A stretch of DNA of 64,000 nucleotides from Nitrospinota bacterium (GCA_016208975.1 JACQXA010000004.1:1949941-2013940); one strand, 5' to 3'. Counted from the first letter of the stretch, positions 1 to 8,456 are shown. Translations and numbers: made by a program. Notes: generated from the sequence alone by a model not told the origin.

Positions 1-300
1 CACTTTTAACGATGAGGCCATTTCGCCCTCCCCAACGCCGCACCGGTCTATGCAGGTCTTGCAGTATTTTATTTCCGCCCCTTTCGCGGCCAGATCCACT
101 AGCATGTCGCACAGATCGAAAGCGCCGTCTGGAGGGGTTAAAGCATCCCTCCCCGCGTCAACCGCCTCGTTGATGAGGAATACCCTCGTCACCGAGCCGT
201 TTTTCAAGGCCGTCTCCGCGAGCCTTATGGCGTTCCACGCCGCGTCGGATCCTGCGTATGGAGCGCTACTAATTACCACCAGCAAAGATTTGGATTCCAT
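1..300 (-). CDS. DsrE-family sulfur-relay-like protein (C-terminus outside the window)
   Basis: Reading leftward from an ATG at 300, 100 codons stay open to the window edge, so the C-terminus is missing. The start is supported by a GGGAGGAC ribosome-binding site about nine bases upstream. The N-terminus (LLVVISSAPYAGSDAAW) and the alpha/beta pattern match the DsrE/DsrF-like fold, small cytoplasmic proteins that carry or reduce sulfane sulfur. Cysteines 80, 83 and 87 (YCKTCIDRCG) lie where DsrE-like carriers hold their reactive cysteine. It begins 19 bases after a rhodanese-fusion gene, so the two are probably co-transcribed and may share persulfide chemistry. The family call is good; the substrate is unknown. 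Confidence 0.75.
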   Translation of the reverse strand, partial: MESKSLLVVISSAPYAGSDAAWNAIRLAETALKNGSVTRVFLINEAVDAGRDALTPPDGAFDLCDMLVDLAAKGAEIKYCKTCIDRCGVGEGEMASSLKV

Positions 301-319
301 AAATATCAGTCCTCCCATG

Positions 320-1276
320 TTATTTTTCCAGGGGCCATCCCTGTTTTTTCCAAAAGGTCACCCCCCCTTGCGTCACCACAGCGTCGAGCCCCTCTTTTAT
401 CAGCCGCTCCCTGGCGGAAGAGGAACGGCGATCTGTCCCGCAGATCAAATAGACCCTGGCTCCGCTTTTTATCTCCCCAATCCTGGTCTCCAGCTCCGGC
501 AATGGGATGTTCACGGCGCCGGGCAGATGACCCTCCACAAATTCCGCTACGCTCCTTACATCCACCACGTAAGGATTCCCGCCGGACTCGATCATCCGTT
601 TCAGCTCTTGCGCCGGGGTGAATAGCTTCGCCTCCCGGGCCCTTTTCACCAGCCTTGGTAGAACGAACATGGCCGCCACCAGCGCCGCCGCCACTAGGCC
701 GTGCCGGACGGCCCCTTCCCCTCCGGCCAGCGCTTCATTACCCGCGTAGCCTAAATAGGTGTAGGCGAAGCTTGCGGGCGCCATGAAGACAAAGGAGGCT
801 ATAACGTATTGCGCCAGGCCTATCTTTGTAAGGCCCAGGGCGTAGTTCATCACATTGAAGGGGAATACCGGCACAAGCCGTATGAAGGCCACAAACCACC
901 ATCCTTCCACCTCCACGCCGTCGTACATCCTTTTCAACACGCCGGATCCCAACCGGCGTTGTACCCATTCGCCCGCCACGAACCTTGAAACAATGAAGGC
1001 CAGCGTGGCGCCCAGCGTGGCCCCTGTGAGGTTTAGAATCGTGCCCCACACCGGGCCGAAAAGCGCTCCGCCCATGATGGTGAGGGCCGATCCGGGGATC
1101 ATTAGCGGGGTCATCGCGGCGTAGAGCGCCACGAAAATCACAGGCCCCCAAATGCCAGCTTCTTCCAGCAAGGGCGCAAGCTGGCCCGGATCCAGCGATT
1201 CCCGGTTCAAAATCGCCACGACGATAGCCACGATCACCATGGCGGCGACCAAGGTCCTGATAAAATTCCTGTTCAA
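320..1276 (-). CDS. VTT/TVP38-type membrane protein fused to a rhodanese domain
   Basis: Residues about 1-210 form a polytopic inner-membrane domain of the VTT (TVP38/TMEM64, SNARE-associated) family, with an N-terminal anchor and the characteristic hydrophobic region near FPFNVMNYALG. Residues about 220-318 are a rhodanese domain with the active-site loop CGTDRRS, which would carry a persulfide on its cysteine. The start is a TTG at 1276, chosen because TTGAGGCGATT gives a well-placed Shine-Dalgarno. The VTT-rhodanese fusion recurs in bacteria, but its physiological role is not established. It sits between a sterol-desaturase-like gene and a DsrE-like gene on the same strand, which suggests membrane-associated sulfur transfer or sulfide detoxification. 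That role is inference. Confidence 0.85.
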   Translation of the reverse strand: MNRNFIRTLVAAMVIVAIVVAILNRESLDPGQLAPLLEEAGIWGPVIFVALYAAMTPLMIPGSALTIMGGALFGPVWGTILNLTGATLGATLAFIVSRFVAGEWVQRRLGSGVLKRMYDGVEVEGWWFVAFIRLVPVFPFNVMNYALGLTKIGLAQYVIASFVFMAPASFAYTYLGYAGNEALAGGEGAVRHGLVAAALVAAMFVLPRLVKRAREAKLFTPAQELKRMIESGGNPYVVDVRSVAEFVEGHLPGAVNIPLPELETRIGEIKSGARVYLICGTDRRSSSARERLIKEGLDAVVTQGGVTFWKKQGWPLEK

Positions 1277-1294
1277 AATCGCCTCAATCCAAAA

Positions 1295-2107
1295 CTATCT
1301 GTTGATGGCGTAACCGCTTCCGGGTGAGACGAATGGCTGGATGAGCATCCTGTCCAGCCGGTTATCTCTCGGGCCGCGGAACTCTTTTATTCCTATAACC
1401 ATCCCCAGGTGCCCCTTGGCGGGCTGGGGGAGGTATGTGCCGAAAAGCCTGTCCCACCAGGGCAGGTTGAAACCGAAATTGCTGTTGGCCTCCCGGGGCT
1501 CCACCGAATGATGGACCCTGTGCATGTCCGGGGTCACCACGAAAAGACGCAAAACAGCGTCCACCCTTTCCGGGATGCGGATGTTGCCATGGTTGAACAT
1601 GGCGGTGGCGTTGAGCAAAACCTCGAATATCAGCACCGATCCCGGGCTTGCGCCGATGGCCGTCACCACACCGAATTTTATTAGCATGGACAAGATTATC
1701 TCTATCGGGTGGAACCGAGCGCCGGTGGTAACGTCATAATCCAGGTCGGCGTGATGCATCCGGTGCAGACGCCAAAGGGATGGAGCCGCGTGGAACAGAA
1801 CATGCTGAAAATATATGGCCATGTCCAGAAAGACCACGGCGCCCAGGGTTTCAATCCAGAAGGGGAGGTCAACGTTGTTTAACAGGCCCCATGCCCTGTC
1901 TTGAACGGTGAAGGCCAGCCCCACCGCAGCCGCCGGGAAGATAAGCCTGAGCAGGAGGGTGTTCAACGCCACCAGCCCCAGGTTCGAAAGCCACCGGGCC
2001 GCCTTGGGTGTTGTCAGCGCTCTCCTGGGCGCCGCAAGCTCCCACATGGCCACCGCCCCGAAAACCCCGAAGAAAAACGATAGCCTTACGGCGGCCTCCC
2101 ACGCCAT
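1295..2107 (-). CDS. Sterol desaturase / fatty acid hydroxylase superfamily protein
   Basis: This is an integral membrane di-iron oxygenase-type protein of about 270 residues, normal for the family. Histidine clusters expected to bind two irons are visible: FQHVLFH, LHRMHHAD, FNHGN and MHRVHHS. Four or five hydrophobic segments flank them. Relatives hydroxylate or desaturate sterols, hopanoids, carotenoids or acyl chains; the substrate cannot be told here. I prefer the ATG at 2107 because GGGGAGGG lies just upstream and the protein then begins MAWEAAVRL; an ATG at 2125 would add six residues. It is first in a leftward operon with the VTT-rhodanese and DsrE-like genes, and divergent from the ArsR-rhodanese regulator. 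Confidence 0.85.
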   Translation of the reverse strand: MAWEAAVRLSFFFGVFGAVAMWELAAPRRALTTPKAARWLSNLGLVALNTLLLRLIFPAAAVGLAFTVQDRAWGLLNNVDLPFWIETLGAVVFLDMAIYFQHVLFHAAPSLWRLHRMHHADLDYDVTTGARFHPIEIILSMLIKFGVVTAIGASPGSVLIFEVLLNATAMFNHGNIRIPERVDAVLRLFVVTPDMHRVHHSVEPREANSNFGFNLPWWDRLFGTYLPQPAKGHLGMVIGIKEFRGPRDNRLDRMLIQPFVSPGSGYAINR

Positions 2108-2169
2108 TGAACCCTCCCCGGCCATGATTTAATATACCCCTTCTTGAAAAAGTGGACGCGCTGGCGTAT

Positions 2170-2191
2170 TATTCAACTGTTCAATTGAATA
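2170..2191. promoter_or_regulatory. Candidate ArsR-type operator
   Basis: The arms TATTCAA and TTGAATA are perfect inverted repeats separated by eight bases, and contain a shorter perfect palindrome, TTCAATTGAA, at 2180-2189. The site lies 24 bases before the start of the ArsR-rhodanese gene, in the only gap between it and the divergent operon. ArsR/SmtB repressors commonly bind AT-rich 12-2-12-like inverted repeats at such positions. Autoregulation and control of the divergent genes are inferred, not shown. Confidence 0.5.
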
Positions 2192-2215
2192 CTAAAATAT
2201 CTTGGGGAAGGGGCA

Positions 2216-2890
2216 ATGTCAAGCGTAAGCCGTAAAGGCGAGATTTACGCCCATTTGGCCAATGCGGGCAAGGCGCTGGCGCACGGGGCCAGGCTGGAGC
2301 TTTTGGAGTACATGTCACAGGGGGAACGAAGCGTAGAGGAGCTGGCGGAGCTTTCAGGCATGCCGGTGGCCAACGTCTCCCAGCATCTGCAAAAACTGGG
2401 CAGGGCCGGAATGGCCGTTTCCCGCAAGGAGGGGCAGAGGGTGTATTACTCCATATCCGGCATGGAGGTGGTGGCCCTGCTTTCGGCGCTACGGAGCGTG
2501 GCGGAGAAGAACCTGGCGGAAATTCGTGGAGTGGTGGACAGATACCTGAAAGTCAAAGACAGCCTGGAGCCTGTTCGCGCCCGGGAGCTTTTGAAGCTGG
2601 CCAAAAAAGGTTCCGTGACGGTGATAGACGTTCGCCCCCCCGAGGAGTACGTTCAGGGGCATCTGGCCGGGGCCGTGAATGTGCCGCTAAAGGAGCTGGA
2701 GTGGCGGTTGAAGGATATTCCCAAGGCGGGCGAAGTGGTTGCGTATTGCCGGGGGCCTTACTGCGTTATGGCTTTTGAGGCAGTGGTCGCGCTTCGCAAA
2801 AAGGGGTATAGGGCGCGAAGGCTGGCTGATGGATTTCCAGAGTGGAAGCAGGCGGGCCTGCCGGTGGCCGCCGGGACCGGAAAAAGCTGA
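2216..2890 (+). CDS. ArsR-family regulator fused to a rhodanese domain
   Basis: Residues about 10-105 form an ArsR/SmtB winged helix, with recognition-helix region SGMPVANVSQHLQKLGRAGM. No clear metal-binding cysteine cluster is visible in it. Residues about 125-220 are a rhodanese domain with the active loop CRGPYC, whose two cysteines could form a persulfide, disulfide or tetrasulfide. The start ATG follows GGGGAAGGGG. Such two-domain regulators are a known family thought to respond to reactive sulfur species. Its location beside a VTT-rhodanese and a DsrE-like gene fits that role. A symmetrical element just upstream is the likely binding site. Domain calls are firm; the signal is inferred. 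Confidence 0.9.
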   Translation: MSSVSRKGEIYAHLANAGKALAHGARLELLEYMSQGERSVEELAELSGMPVANVSQHLQKLGRAGMAVSRKEGQRVYYSISGMEVVALLSALRSVAEKNLAEIRGVVDRYLKVKDSLEPVRARELLKLAKKGSVTVIDVRPPEEYVQGHLAGAVNVPLKELEWRLKDIPKAGEVVAYCRGPYCVMAFEAVVALRKKGYRARRLADGFPEWKQAGLPVAAGTGKS

Positions 2891-2903
2891 AGACGCGGGG
2901 GGC

Positions 2904-4388
2904 TTATCCGTTGTCGGCCATTTGATGGGAGTATAGGACCAGCCTTCCGCCACCTGCCCTTTTAGCCGCGTACATGGCGTCGTCGGCGAACTTCACCAGC
3001 TCCTCAGGATCGCCGCCATGGGACGGATAGATGCTTATTCCTATGCTGGCCGAAAGCGAAAGGGGGATGCCGCCGATCTCCACGGGGCTCTTGAGGGCCG
3101 CCAGTATCTTTTCCGCTATAAATTCCGGCTCTTCCCCTTTTTTCATCCGGGGGATGAGCGCCATAAACTCGTCCCCCGCGATGCGCGACACGGTGTCGGA
3201 CTCCCGGAGCGAGTGTTTCAGCCGTATGGCCGCCTCCTGGATAAGCTTGTCCCCCACATCGTGGCCATGGCTGTCGTTGACATGCTTTAGTTTGTCCAGA
3301 TCCAGGAAAAACACCGCCAGCATCTCTCCGTCCCGTTTGGCGTGGGCCAGCTCCAGCGAGAGACGCTCGAAGAACATTTGCCGGTTCGGAAGCCCCGTAA
3401 GCGCGTCGTGATAGGCCAGGAACCTGATAGTTTCCTCTTTCTGTTTGCGCTCGGCGATGTCGTTGAACACGCCTATGTAGTTTGTCACCAGGCCAGAATC
3501 GTCTTTAATGGCCGCCAGGGATAGCCACTCGGGGTAAACCTCCCCGTTCTTGCGGCGGTTCCATATTTCCCCCTGCCATTGCCCGGTGTTTTTCATTTCC
3601 TCCCACATCGCCTGGTAGAACTCGGGCCCATGGGCTCCGGACCTGAGAACCCTGGGGGTGCGGCCAATCACATCCGCCTGATCGTATCCCGTAACGGCCG
3701 TGAACGCGGGATTTACCGTTTGTATAACCCCGTTGGCGTCGGTGATCATGATCCCCTCGATGGCGTTATCGAACACCGTGGCGGTCATTTTCAGCCTGTC
3801 TTCGGCTTGTTTTCGCTGTGTCCGGTCTATCCCGGTGACGATGATGTGCAGGGGGGCGGTTTCACTCCTAAAGAGCGCCGCCAGGGACCATTCGATATAT
3901 CGCCGCTCATGGGCGCTGGTCCTTATATAGTGCCAGAAGCTTACGTTTTTACCTTCGTGGATTACCTGGCGGAGCGCATCCTGCGCCTCATCTTTGTCGT
4001 CATCGCTCCAGGAAAGCTCCTGGAATTTATGACGGTCCAGGTCTTCCGGGGTGTATCCGGTGGTGTCGGAGAAAGCCCGGTTCATCCTCAATATCCGGCC
4101 AGCGGGATCCAGAACGGCCACAAGGGCGCCAACCGTGTCCAGGATGCCCGATACAAAGTTGCGTTCTTCCTGCAACTGTATGGCCAGCATGGTGCGGCGG
4201 TCCACCTCCTTGCGGAGCGCCGCCTTGCTCCCTTTCATAAGGTAAATGGTCTTGGTGAGCAAATCGGCTTTAACCTCCGCCAAATATGCGTTGCACCGCA
4301 TCTTCAGCGCTTTTTCGGTGAGGTTCTTGTTGATCCCCTGTATTTCCTTCATGTGCCTTGCGCCGGTCTGCCTGATGTTCTCGTCCAT
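2904..4388 (-). CDS. PAS-PAS-GGDEF diguanylate cyclase
   Basis: A 494-residue cytoplasmic protein. A helical N-terminus (about 1-75) is followed by two PAS domains (about 80-200 and 205-320, each ending in a PAC-like segment), then a GGDEF domain (about 330-490) that would make cyclic di-GMP from two GTP. The signature is AGDEF, a common variant of GGDEF. RESD lies five residues upstream at the position of the inhibitory I-site (RxxD), so product inhibition is likely. No transmembrane segment or EAL domain is seen. It follows the ODP-type gene by 13 bases, with GGGAGGGGGCG before its ATG, so the two are almost certainly co-expressed and the neighbour may supply an oxygen or redox input. Confidence 0.92.
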   Translation of the reverse strand: MDENIRQTGARHMKEIQGINKNLTEKALKMRCNAYLAEVKADLLTKTIYLMKGSKAALRKEVDRRTMLAIQLQEERNFVSGILDTVGALVAVLDPAGRILRMNRAFSDTTGYTPEDLDRHKFQELSWSDDDKDEAQDALRQVIHEGKNVSFWHYIRTSAHERRYIEWSLAALFRSETAPLHIIVTGIDRTQRKQAEDRLKMTATVFDNAIEGIMITDANGVIQTVNPAFTAVTGYDQADVIGRTPRVLRSGAHGPEFYQAMWEEMKNTGQWQGEIWNRRKNGEVYPEWLSLAAIKDDSGLVTNYIGVFNDIAERKQKEETIRFLAYHDALTGLPNRQMFFERLSLELAHAKRDGEMLAVFFLDLDKLKHVNDSHGHDVGDKLIQEAAIRLKHSLRESDTVSRIAGDEFMALIPRMKKGEEPEFIAEKILAALKSPVEIGGIPLSLSASIGISIYPSHGGDPEELVKFADDAMYAAKRAGGGRLVLYSHQMADNG

Positions 4389-4401
4389 CGCCCCCTCCCG
4401 G

Positions 4402-5136
4402 TTAAACCAGGTCCACCCCGCATTTCAAGTTTTTCAGCCGGCCGATGGCTTTCCGGACATTCTCCCCCTCCAGCACCGAGCCGTGCTGGGGAAGTATCCT
4501 TTCTATATCCATCTTCTCCAGCATCTCCATGCATGGGCGCAAAATGGCGGAGCTTGGCATGTAAAGCTCGTGCCACCGCTCCATGGGGGAAAGGAAATCC
4601 CCGTTGGCGAACAGGCTCCAGTCCTGCGATATGGCCCCGAAAATGTCTGAAGTGAACAAAGTCTTGGTCTGGCTGTCGTAAGTGACTATGGCGCCGGGCG
4701 CGTGCAGGTACGGGGTGAAGATAAAATCCAGTGTCCGTCCGCTTTTCAGCTGGAGTTTGTAGCCGTTTTTGTCCACCGCGTAAAACCCGGACCGCAAGCC
4801 GTAATGCCTGAGAAGGCGCACCGTGTTGGAGTGGGCCACTATCTGGAGGCTTGCGCTGTTTATTACCTCCTCCACCACCGCCAGGTTGCCAGCCACGTCG
4901 GGATCCTGATGATGGGCCACCACGTAGGTGATGCTCTCCGGGTCCACAAGGTCTATGACCTTTCGCATCACCACGGAGAAGTGGGGGATGGAGCCCGGAT
5001 CTATGAGAATTATGTCCTCATCGTCGATAAGCACATACGGGTTGCAGTGGAGGTTGGCTTCCCTGTCGTAGAACCCGACCCAATAGATGTCCCGTGTTAT
5101 GGAAATAGCGTTATCGTAATCGAGTTTTAAAGCCAT
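4402..5136 (-). CDS. ODP/FprA-like di-iron metallo-beta-lactamase-fold protein
   Basis: The 244 residues match the stand-alone diiron (ODP) domain of flavodiiron proteins, with no flavodoxin part. Probable iron ligands are H76, D78 and D80 in AHHQDPDVAGN (the usual HxExD motif with Asp for Glu), the histidine in YLHAPGA, the aspartate in TSDIFGA and the histidine in LPQHGSVLEG. Family members reduce or bind oxygen, nitric oxide or peroxide, and some act as sensors. Without a flavin domain, a sensor role is plausible. It is directly upstream of a PAS-GGDEF cyclase in the same operon, which suggests coupling of oxygen level to cyclic di-GMP. The family call is firm; the sensor role is inferred. 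Confidence 0.85.
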   Translation of the reverse strand: MALKLDYDNAISITRDIYWVGFYDREANLHCNPYVLIDDEDIILIDPGSIPHFSVVMRKVIDLVDPESITYVVAHHQDPDVAGNLAVVEEVINSASLQIVAHSNTVRLLRHYGLRSGFYAVDKNGYKLQLKSGRTLDFIFTPYLHAPGAIVTYDSQTKTLFTSDIFGAISQDWSLFANGDFLSPMERWHELYMPSSAILRPCMEMLEKMDIERILPQHGSVLEGENVRKAIGRLKNLKCGVDLV

Positions 5137-5170
5137 GGGCCTTTTAAATAAGACTTGGTTAAATTGTAAA

Positions 5171-5209
5171 GGGGCGTTACTGAGCCATTCTACACAATCA
5201 TGGCGCCCC
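5171..5209 (-). terminator. Possible hairpin between the DAK2-DegV and ODP genes
   Basis: GGGGCG at 5171-5176 pairs with CGCCCC at 5204-5209, and an inner CCAT/ATGG pair extends the stem with an asymmetric internal loop. Read leftward it is followed by TTT and AT-rich sequence. It could be a weak terminator after the DAK2-DegV gene or a leader structure for the ODP gene. The T-run is poor, so confidence is low. Confidence 0.25.
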
Positions 5210-5231
5210 GTGTCTAATCAACAGACCCGCT

Positions 5232-7001
5232 CTAAAAACAGAACACCCCAAGAGCCCCCGGTCCAACATGGGAGCCTAACACCGGCGAGACCCGGCCGGT
5301 GAGGGGAGATTCCACCCCCAGCCGTTCTTTTATAATGGCGATAACCTGGTCCCGGCTGTCCATGTCGTCCGACCAGGCGACGGCCACGCGCCCTTCAAAG
5401 CCGGGCCGGGAGGCGCGTTCCTCCAGCAGTTCCACCAGTTTTTTCATCATCGCCTTCCTGCCCAGTGCCGACCGGCATGACGTTGCCTTTCCATCCTTGT
5501 ATTCAAGGATGGGTTTCACCCCGAAAGCATAGCCTATTACCTTCTTGGCGGTTCCAATACGCCCGTTTTTGGAGAGATATTCCAGCGTGTCCACCGTGAA
5601 GAAGGTGGAGAGTTTCCCTTTTATCCCATCCAGCCGCGACAGAATGTCCGTAACCGCGGCTCCGCTTTCCGCCATGCGGGCGGCTTCCACAACCATCATC
5701 CCCAGTCCCAGCGAAACATGGCCCGAATCGTAACTTATAACCTTTCCGCCGCCGAACTCGTCCCCAAGCCTTTTCCCGGCCTGGTAGGCGCCGGAGAGGG
5801 TGGAGGATATGTAGATGGCCAGGACCTTGTCGCAATGGGGGATGAGGTGCTCCAGCGCCCGGATGAAATCGCCCGGGGCCGGAAGGCTGGTGCGGGGTAA
5901 AGATCCGTCCCGCCGAAGGCGGTGATAGAACTCGTCGGCGGTGATGTCCATCCTGTCGCGGAAAGACTCGTCGCCGAACATCACCTGGAGCGGCGCCATC
6001 TCCACGCCCAGCTCTTCGAGCAGAGCCAGGTCCAAGTCGCAGGTGGAGTCGGTGAGCATCCCGATGGCCTTGAGCGCCCGTTCCGCCCCCGCCAGCTGGC
6101 CGCTTTGGGCCACCATGTCGTCCACCTTGGTCTTTATAAGCTGGCCCAGGCCGCCGAGGTAACTGAACACTTTGGGCGGGTCGTTGGTGTGCACATGTAT
6201 TTTCAGCAGGCCGCTGTCGCAGGTTACTATCACCGAGTCCCCCAGGGAAGACAACTGGCCGCTTATGTCGCTCCTTACGAATCCGCCGCCGCTTACAAGC
6301 CCCTCCACGCAATAACGGAACTTGATATCCTCCGGCTTGGCGCGGGCGAATACGCGCCTGATAGGTTTTAACGCCGCGCCCCATTCCCCCTTCATGTAGT
6401 TTAACGCCCCTTCCCAGAACAGCAGGAACCCATGGGCGCCGGAATCCACCACTTTGTTCTCCCGGAGTAGCTCCATCTCCCCGGTGGTCTCGTCCACCGA
6501 GTGGCGGGCGCTTTCCACCAGTTTCTCTATGGTCACCCGCATGTCCTCGATATCCGTCTGGGCTTCTTTGAGCCTGTCCACAGCCTTGCGGATGGTGGTG
6601 AGGATGGTGCCCTCCTTCGGGTTTGTAAGGGCCGCGTAGGCCGCCTGTTTGCCATGGTCCATCGCTTCAATGAACCCGCCGGGGCGGACAGACTCCTCCT
6701 CTTTTAGCTTCAAAAACATGCCGTGGAAGAATTCCGAAAGTATGATGCCGGAGTTACCCTTGGCGTCCATACGAAGTTTTTGGGATAGCGTGCGAAGCAC
6801 CTGGCTTAAGGAATCGCCATCGGAGCCCTCCAGCGCCTCGGCGGCTTTTGTGAGGGTGTGGGCCATGTTCGTGCCCGTGTCGCCATCGGGCACGGGGAAC
6901 ACGTTAATGCTGTTGAGGTAGTCGCGGGACTCGGAAACCCGCCGCGCCCCCGCAATGAAAAGCTCCCGGAACCTTTGTCCGTCCAGCGTATCCTTGGTCA
7001 T
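5232..7001 (-). CDS. DAK2 (DhaL) - DegV fusion, fatty-acid-kinase-like
   Basis: Residues about 8-200 are a DhaL/DAK2 ATP-binding domain with NVFPVPDGDTGTN (33-45), as in FakA kinases. Residues about 225-300 resemble the FakA middle domain, including C231, H269 and H271 (KIHVHTNDP), at the positions of a reported zinc site in FakA. From about 313 (GMLTDSTCDL) to 589 there is a complete DegV domain, the fold of the fatty-acid-binding FakB proteins. In Firmicutes FakA phosphorylates fatty acid held by a separate FakB; here both would be on one chain. The usual FakA C-terminal domain is absent. Similar fusions exist elsewhere, but I know of no characterised one. Acyl-phosphate production is inferred. 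Confidence 0.88.
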   Translation of the reverse strand: MTKDTLDGQRFRELFIAGARRVSESRDYLNSINVFPVPDGDTGTNMAHTLTKAAEALEGSDGDSLSQVLRTLSQKLRMDAKGNSGIILSEFFHGMFLKLKEEESVRPGGFIEAMDHGKQAAYAALTNPKEGTILTTIRKAVDRLKEAQTDIEDMRVTIEKLVESARHSVDETTGEMELLRENKVVDSGAHGFLLFWEGALNYMKGEWGAALKPIRRVFARAKPEDIKFRYCVEGLVSGGGFVRSDISGQLSSLGDSVIVTCDSGLLKIHVHTNDPPKVFSYLGGLGQLIKTKVDDMVAQSGQLAGAERALKAIGMLTDSTCDLDLALLEELGVEMAPLQVMFGDESFRDRMDITADEFYHRLRRDGSLPRTSLPAPGDFIRALEHLIPHCDKVLAIYISSTLSGAYQAGKRLGDEFGGGKVISYDSGHVSLGLGMMVVEAARMAESGAAVTDILSRLDGIKGKLSTFFTVDTLEYLSKNGRIGTAKKVIGYAFGVKPILEYKDGKATSCRSALGRKAMMKKLVELLEERASRPGFEGRVAVAWSDDMDSRDQVIAIIKERLGVESPLTGRVSPVLGSHVGPGALGVFCF

Positions 7002-7031
7002 GGCGTCACGCGATGAAGGGTCAATGGAGGC

Positions 7032-8426
7032 TCACACCCCCATGGCCAGTTTTCTGATAGGTTTTTTAAGCTTGTCCATCATCCTTATAAGCCGCTCGCC
7101 GTGGCGCGAGTAGTACATCTTGTAGATGAGCGCTTTTTTAAGCGACTTCTCCCGGTACACGTTGAAGGCGAAGTTCCTGTAGCAGTCCAGGATGTCCTCC
7201 CGGGTGAACTGGGGCATGGTAAGCGGCGTGTCGGTCCTGGAGATGAAATCCTCGTCCAGAAAATCCGGGCTCAGGAAACCGGCCTCGATGGATATGCGGT
7301 GAAGGGCGGTGCCCGGGTAAGGGTTGAATATGTAACATACAAGGCTGTCCGGCTCTATCCTGCGGTTCACCTCCACGGTGTCCATATGCATCTGGCGGGT
7401 TTCATGCGGGAAACCCACGATGTTGTAAGACTTGGTCTTCAACCCGGCCTTCCTGGCGTCGGCGAAAGCCTGCACAATTTTCCCGTTGGTCATCTTGCGG
7501 TTCAGCACTTTTCTGCGCAATTCCTCACTGCCCGACTCCACCCCCATGGCCACCCTTGTGCATCCGGCGTCGGCCAGGTTTTTGAAAGTGTCGTAATTGG
7601 CGCTTTCAACCCTGGTGGTCACCTCGAAAGGCAGGTCTATCTCCCTTGTGTACGCGTCGCAGAAGTCTTTAACGTACTTTCTGTCTATGGTGAACACGTC
7701 ATCGGCGAAGAAGATGTTTTTCACCTTGAACCGGGTCACAACGTCCTTTATCTCGGCGATGCCGTTCTCCACGCTCCTGAACCGCACGTATTTGCCCTCC
7801 TGCAACCTGCCCATGGCGGGGCTTCCGCAATAGTTGCAGTTATAGGGGCAACCGCGGGAGAGCATGAAGGTGGCCCGGTCGTAATCCGAGTCCACTATCT
7901 TCTGGTAGTCGAACATGTCCCGGTCGCCGAATGGTATCTGGTCCAGTTCGTGGATGAAATAGCCCGGAGGGTTTTTTATGAGCGACCCGTCGCTGTTTCG
8001 CGCCCACACGCCGGGGATGGTCCTGTAATCCCCCCCCTTCTCCAGAGCTTCCACAACTTTTAAAATTACCGTTTCCCCCTCGCCCACGCATATGGCGTCC
8101 AGCCCCTCGGCGTTTTCCAGGAACTGGGGATATAAGGAGGGGTGGGTTCCGCCCGCTATTTGGAACACTCCCGTGGGCCTCACCATGGCGGCCAGTTTTT
8201 TCACATGGCGCACTTGTGAGGAATCGGTGGTGTAGCCTACGATGTCCGGCTTGAAATCGCTTATATGTTTGAGGAGCCCTTCCGGATCCCACTGGTCGAA
8301 CATATAGCGCAACTGGGTCTGGTGGCCCGCTTTCTTCAACACCGACGATAGGATGCCCAGGCCGAAATGGTAGCTTTTGGCCCCGCCCTTCACGTTTATG
8401 TCGGTATAGACAAACAAAACTCTCAT
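7032..8426 (-). CDS. B12-binding-domain radical SAM protein
   Basis: Residues about 1-135 form a Rossmann-like cobalamin-binding domain that lacks the classic DxHxxG motif. Residues about 180-390 are a radical SAM TIM barrel with the iron-sulfur motif CxxxCxxC at C193, C197 and C200 (RGCPYNCNYC). The C-terminal tail (about 400-464) contains an aromatic, basic helix. The architecture is that of the large B12-radical-SAM class that includes methylases and hopanoid- or tetrapyrrole-modifying enzymes; the reaction cannot be assigned from sequence alone. It is 30 bases upstream of the DAK2-DegV gene on the same strand and divergent from an acyltransferase gene, so a role in lipid or envelope modification is a reasonable guess. 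Confidence 0.88.
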   Translation of the reverse strand: MRVLFVYTDINVKGGAKSYHFGLGILSSVLKKAGHQTQLRYMFDQWDPEGLLKHISDFKPDIVGYTTDSSQVRHVKKLAAMVRPTGVFQIAGGTHPSLYPQFLENAEGLDAICVGEGETVILKVVEALEKGGDYRTIPGVWARNSDGSLIKNPPGYFIHELDQIPFGDRDMFDYQKIVDSDYDRATFMLSRGCPYNCNYCGSPAMGRLQEGKYVRFRSVENGIAEIKDVVTRFKVKNIFFADDVFTIDRKYVKDFCDAYTREIDLPFEVTTRVESANYDTFKNLADAGCTRVAMGVESGSEELRRKVLNRKMTNGKIVQAFADARKAGLKTKSYNIVGFPHETRQMHMDTVEVNRRIEPDSLVCYIFNPYPGTALHRISIEAGFLSPDFLDEDFISRTDTPLTMPQFTREDILDCYRNFAFNVYREKSLKKALIYKMYYSRHGERLIRMMDKLKKPIRKLAMGV

Positions 8427-8456
8427 GCTTTATCCTGTTTATTCGCCGATGGAAGG

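Noticed and set aside
3579..4655. Long open frame on the plus strand opposite the PAS-GGDEF gene
   Set aside because: It is an antisense shadow of a gene with clear domains; it has no recognisable motif and also runs into the opposite strand of the ODP gene.
7101..8063. 320-codon open frame antisense to the radical SAM gene
   Set aside because: The radical SAM motifs on the other strand are unambiguous; this frame has no family likeness.
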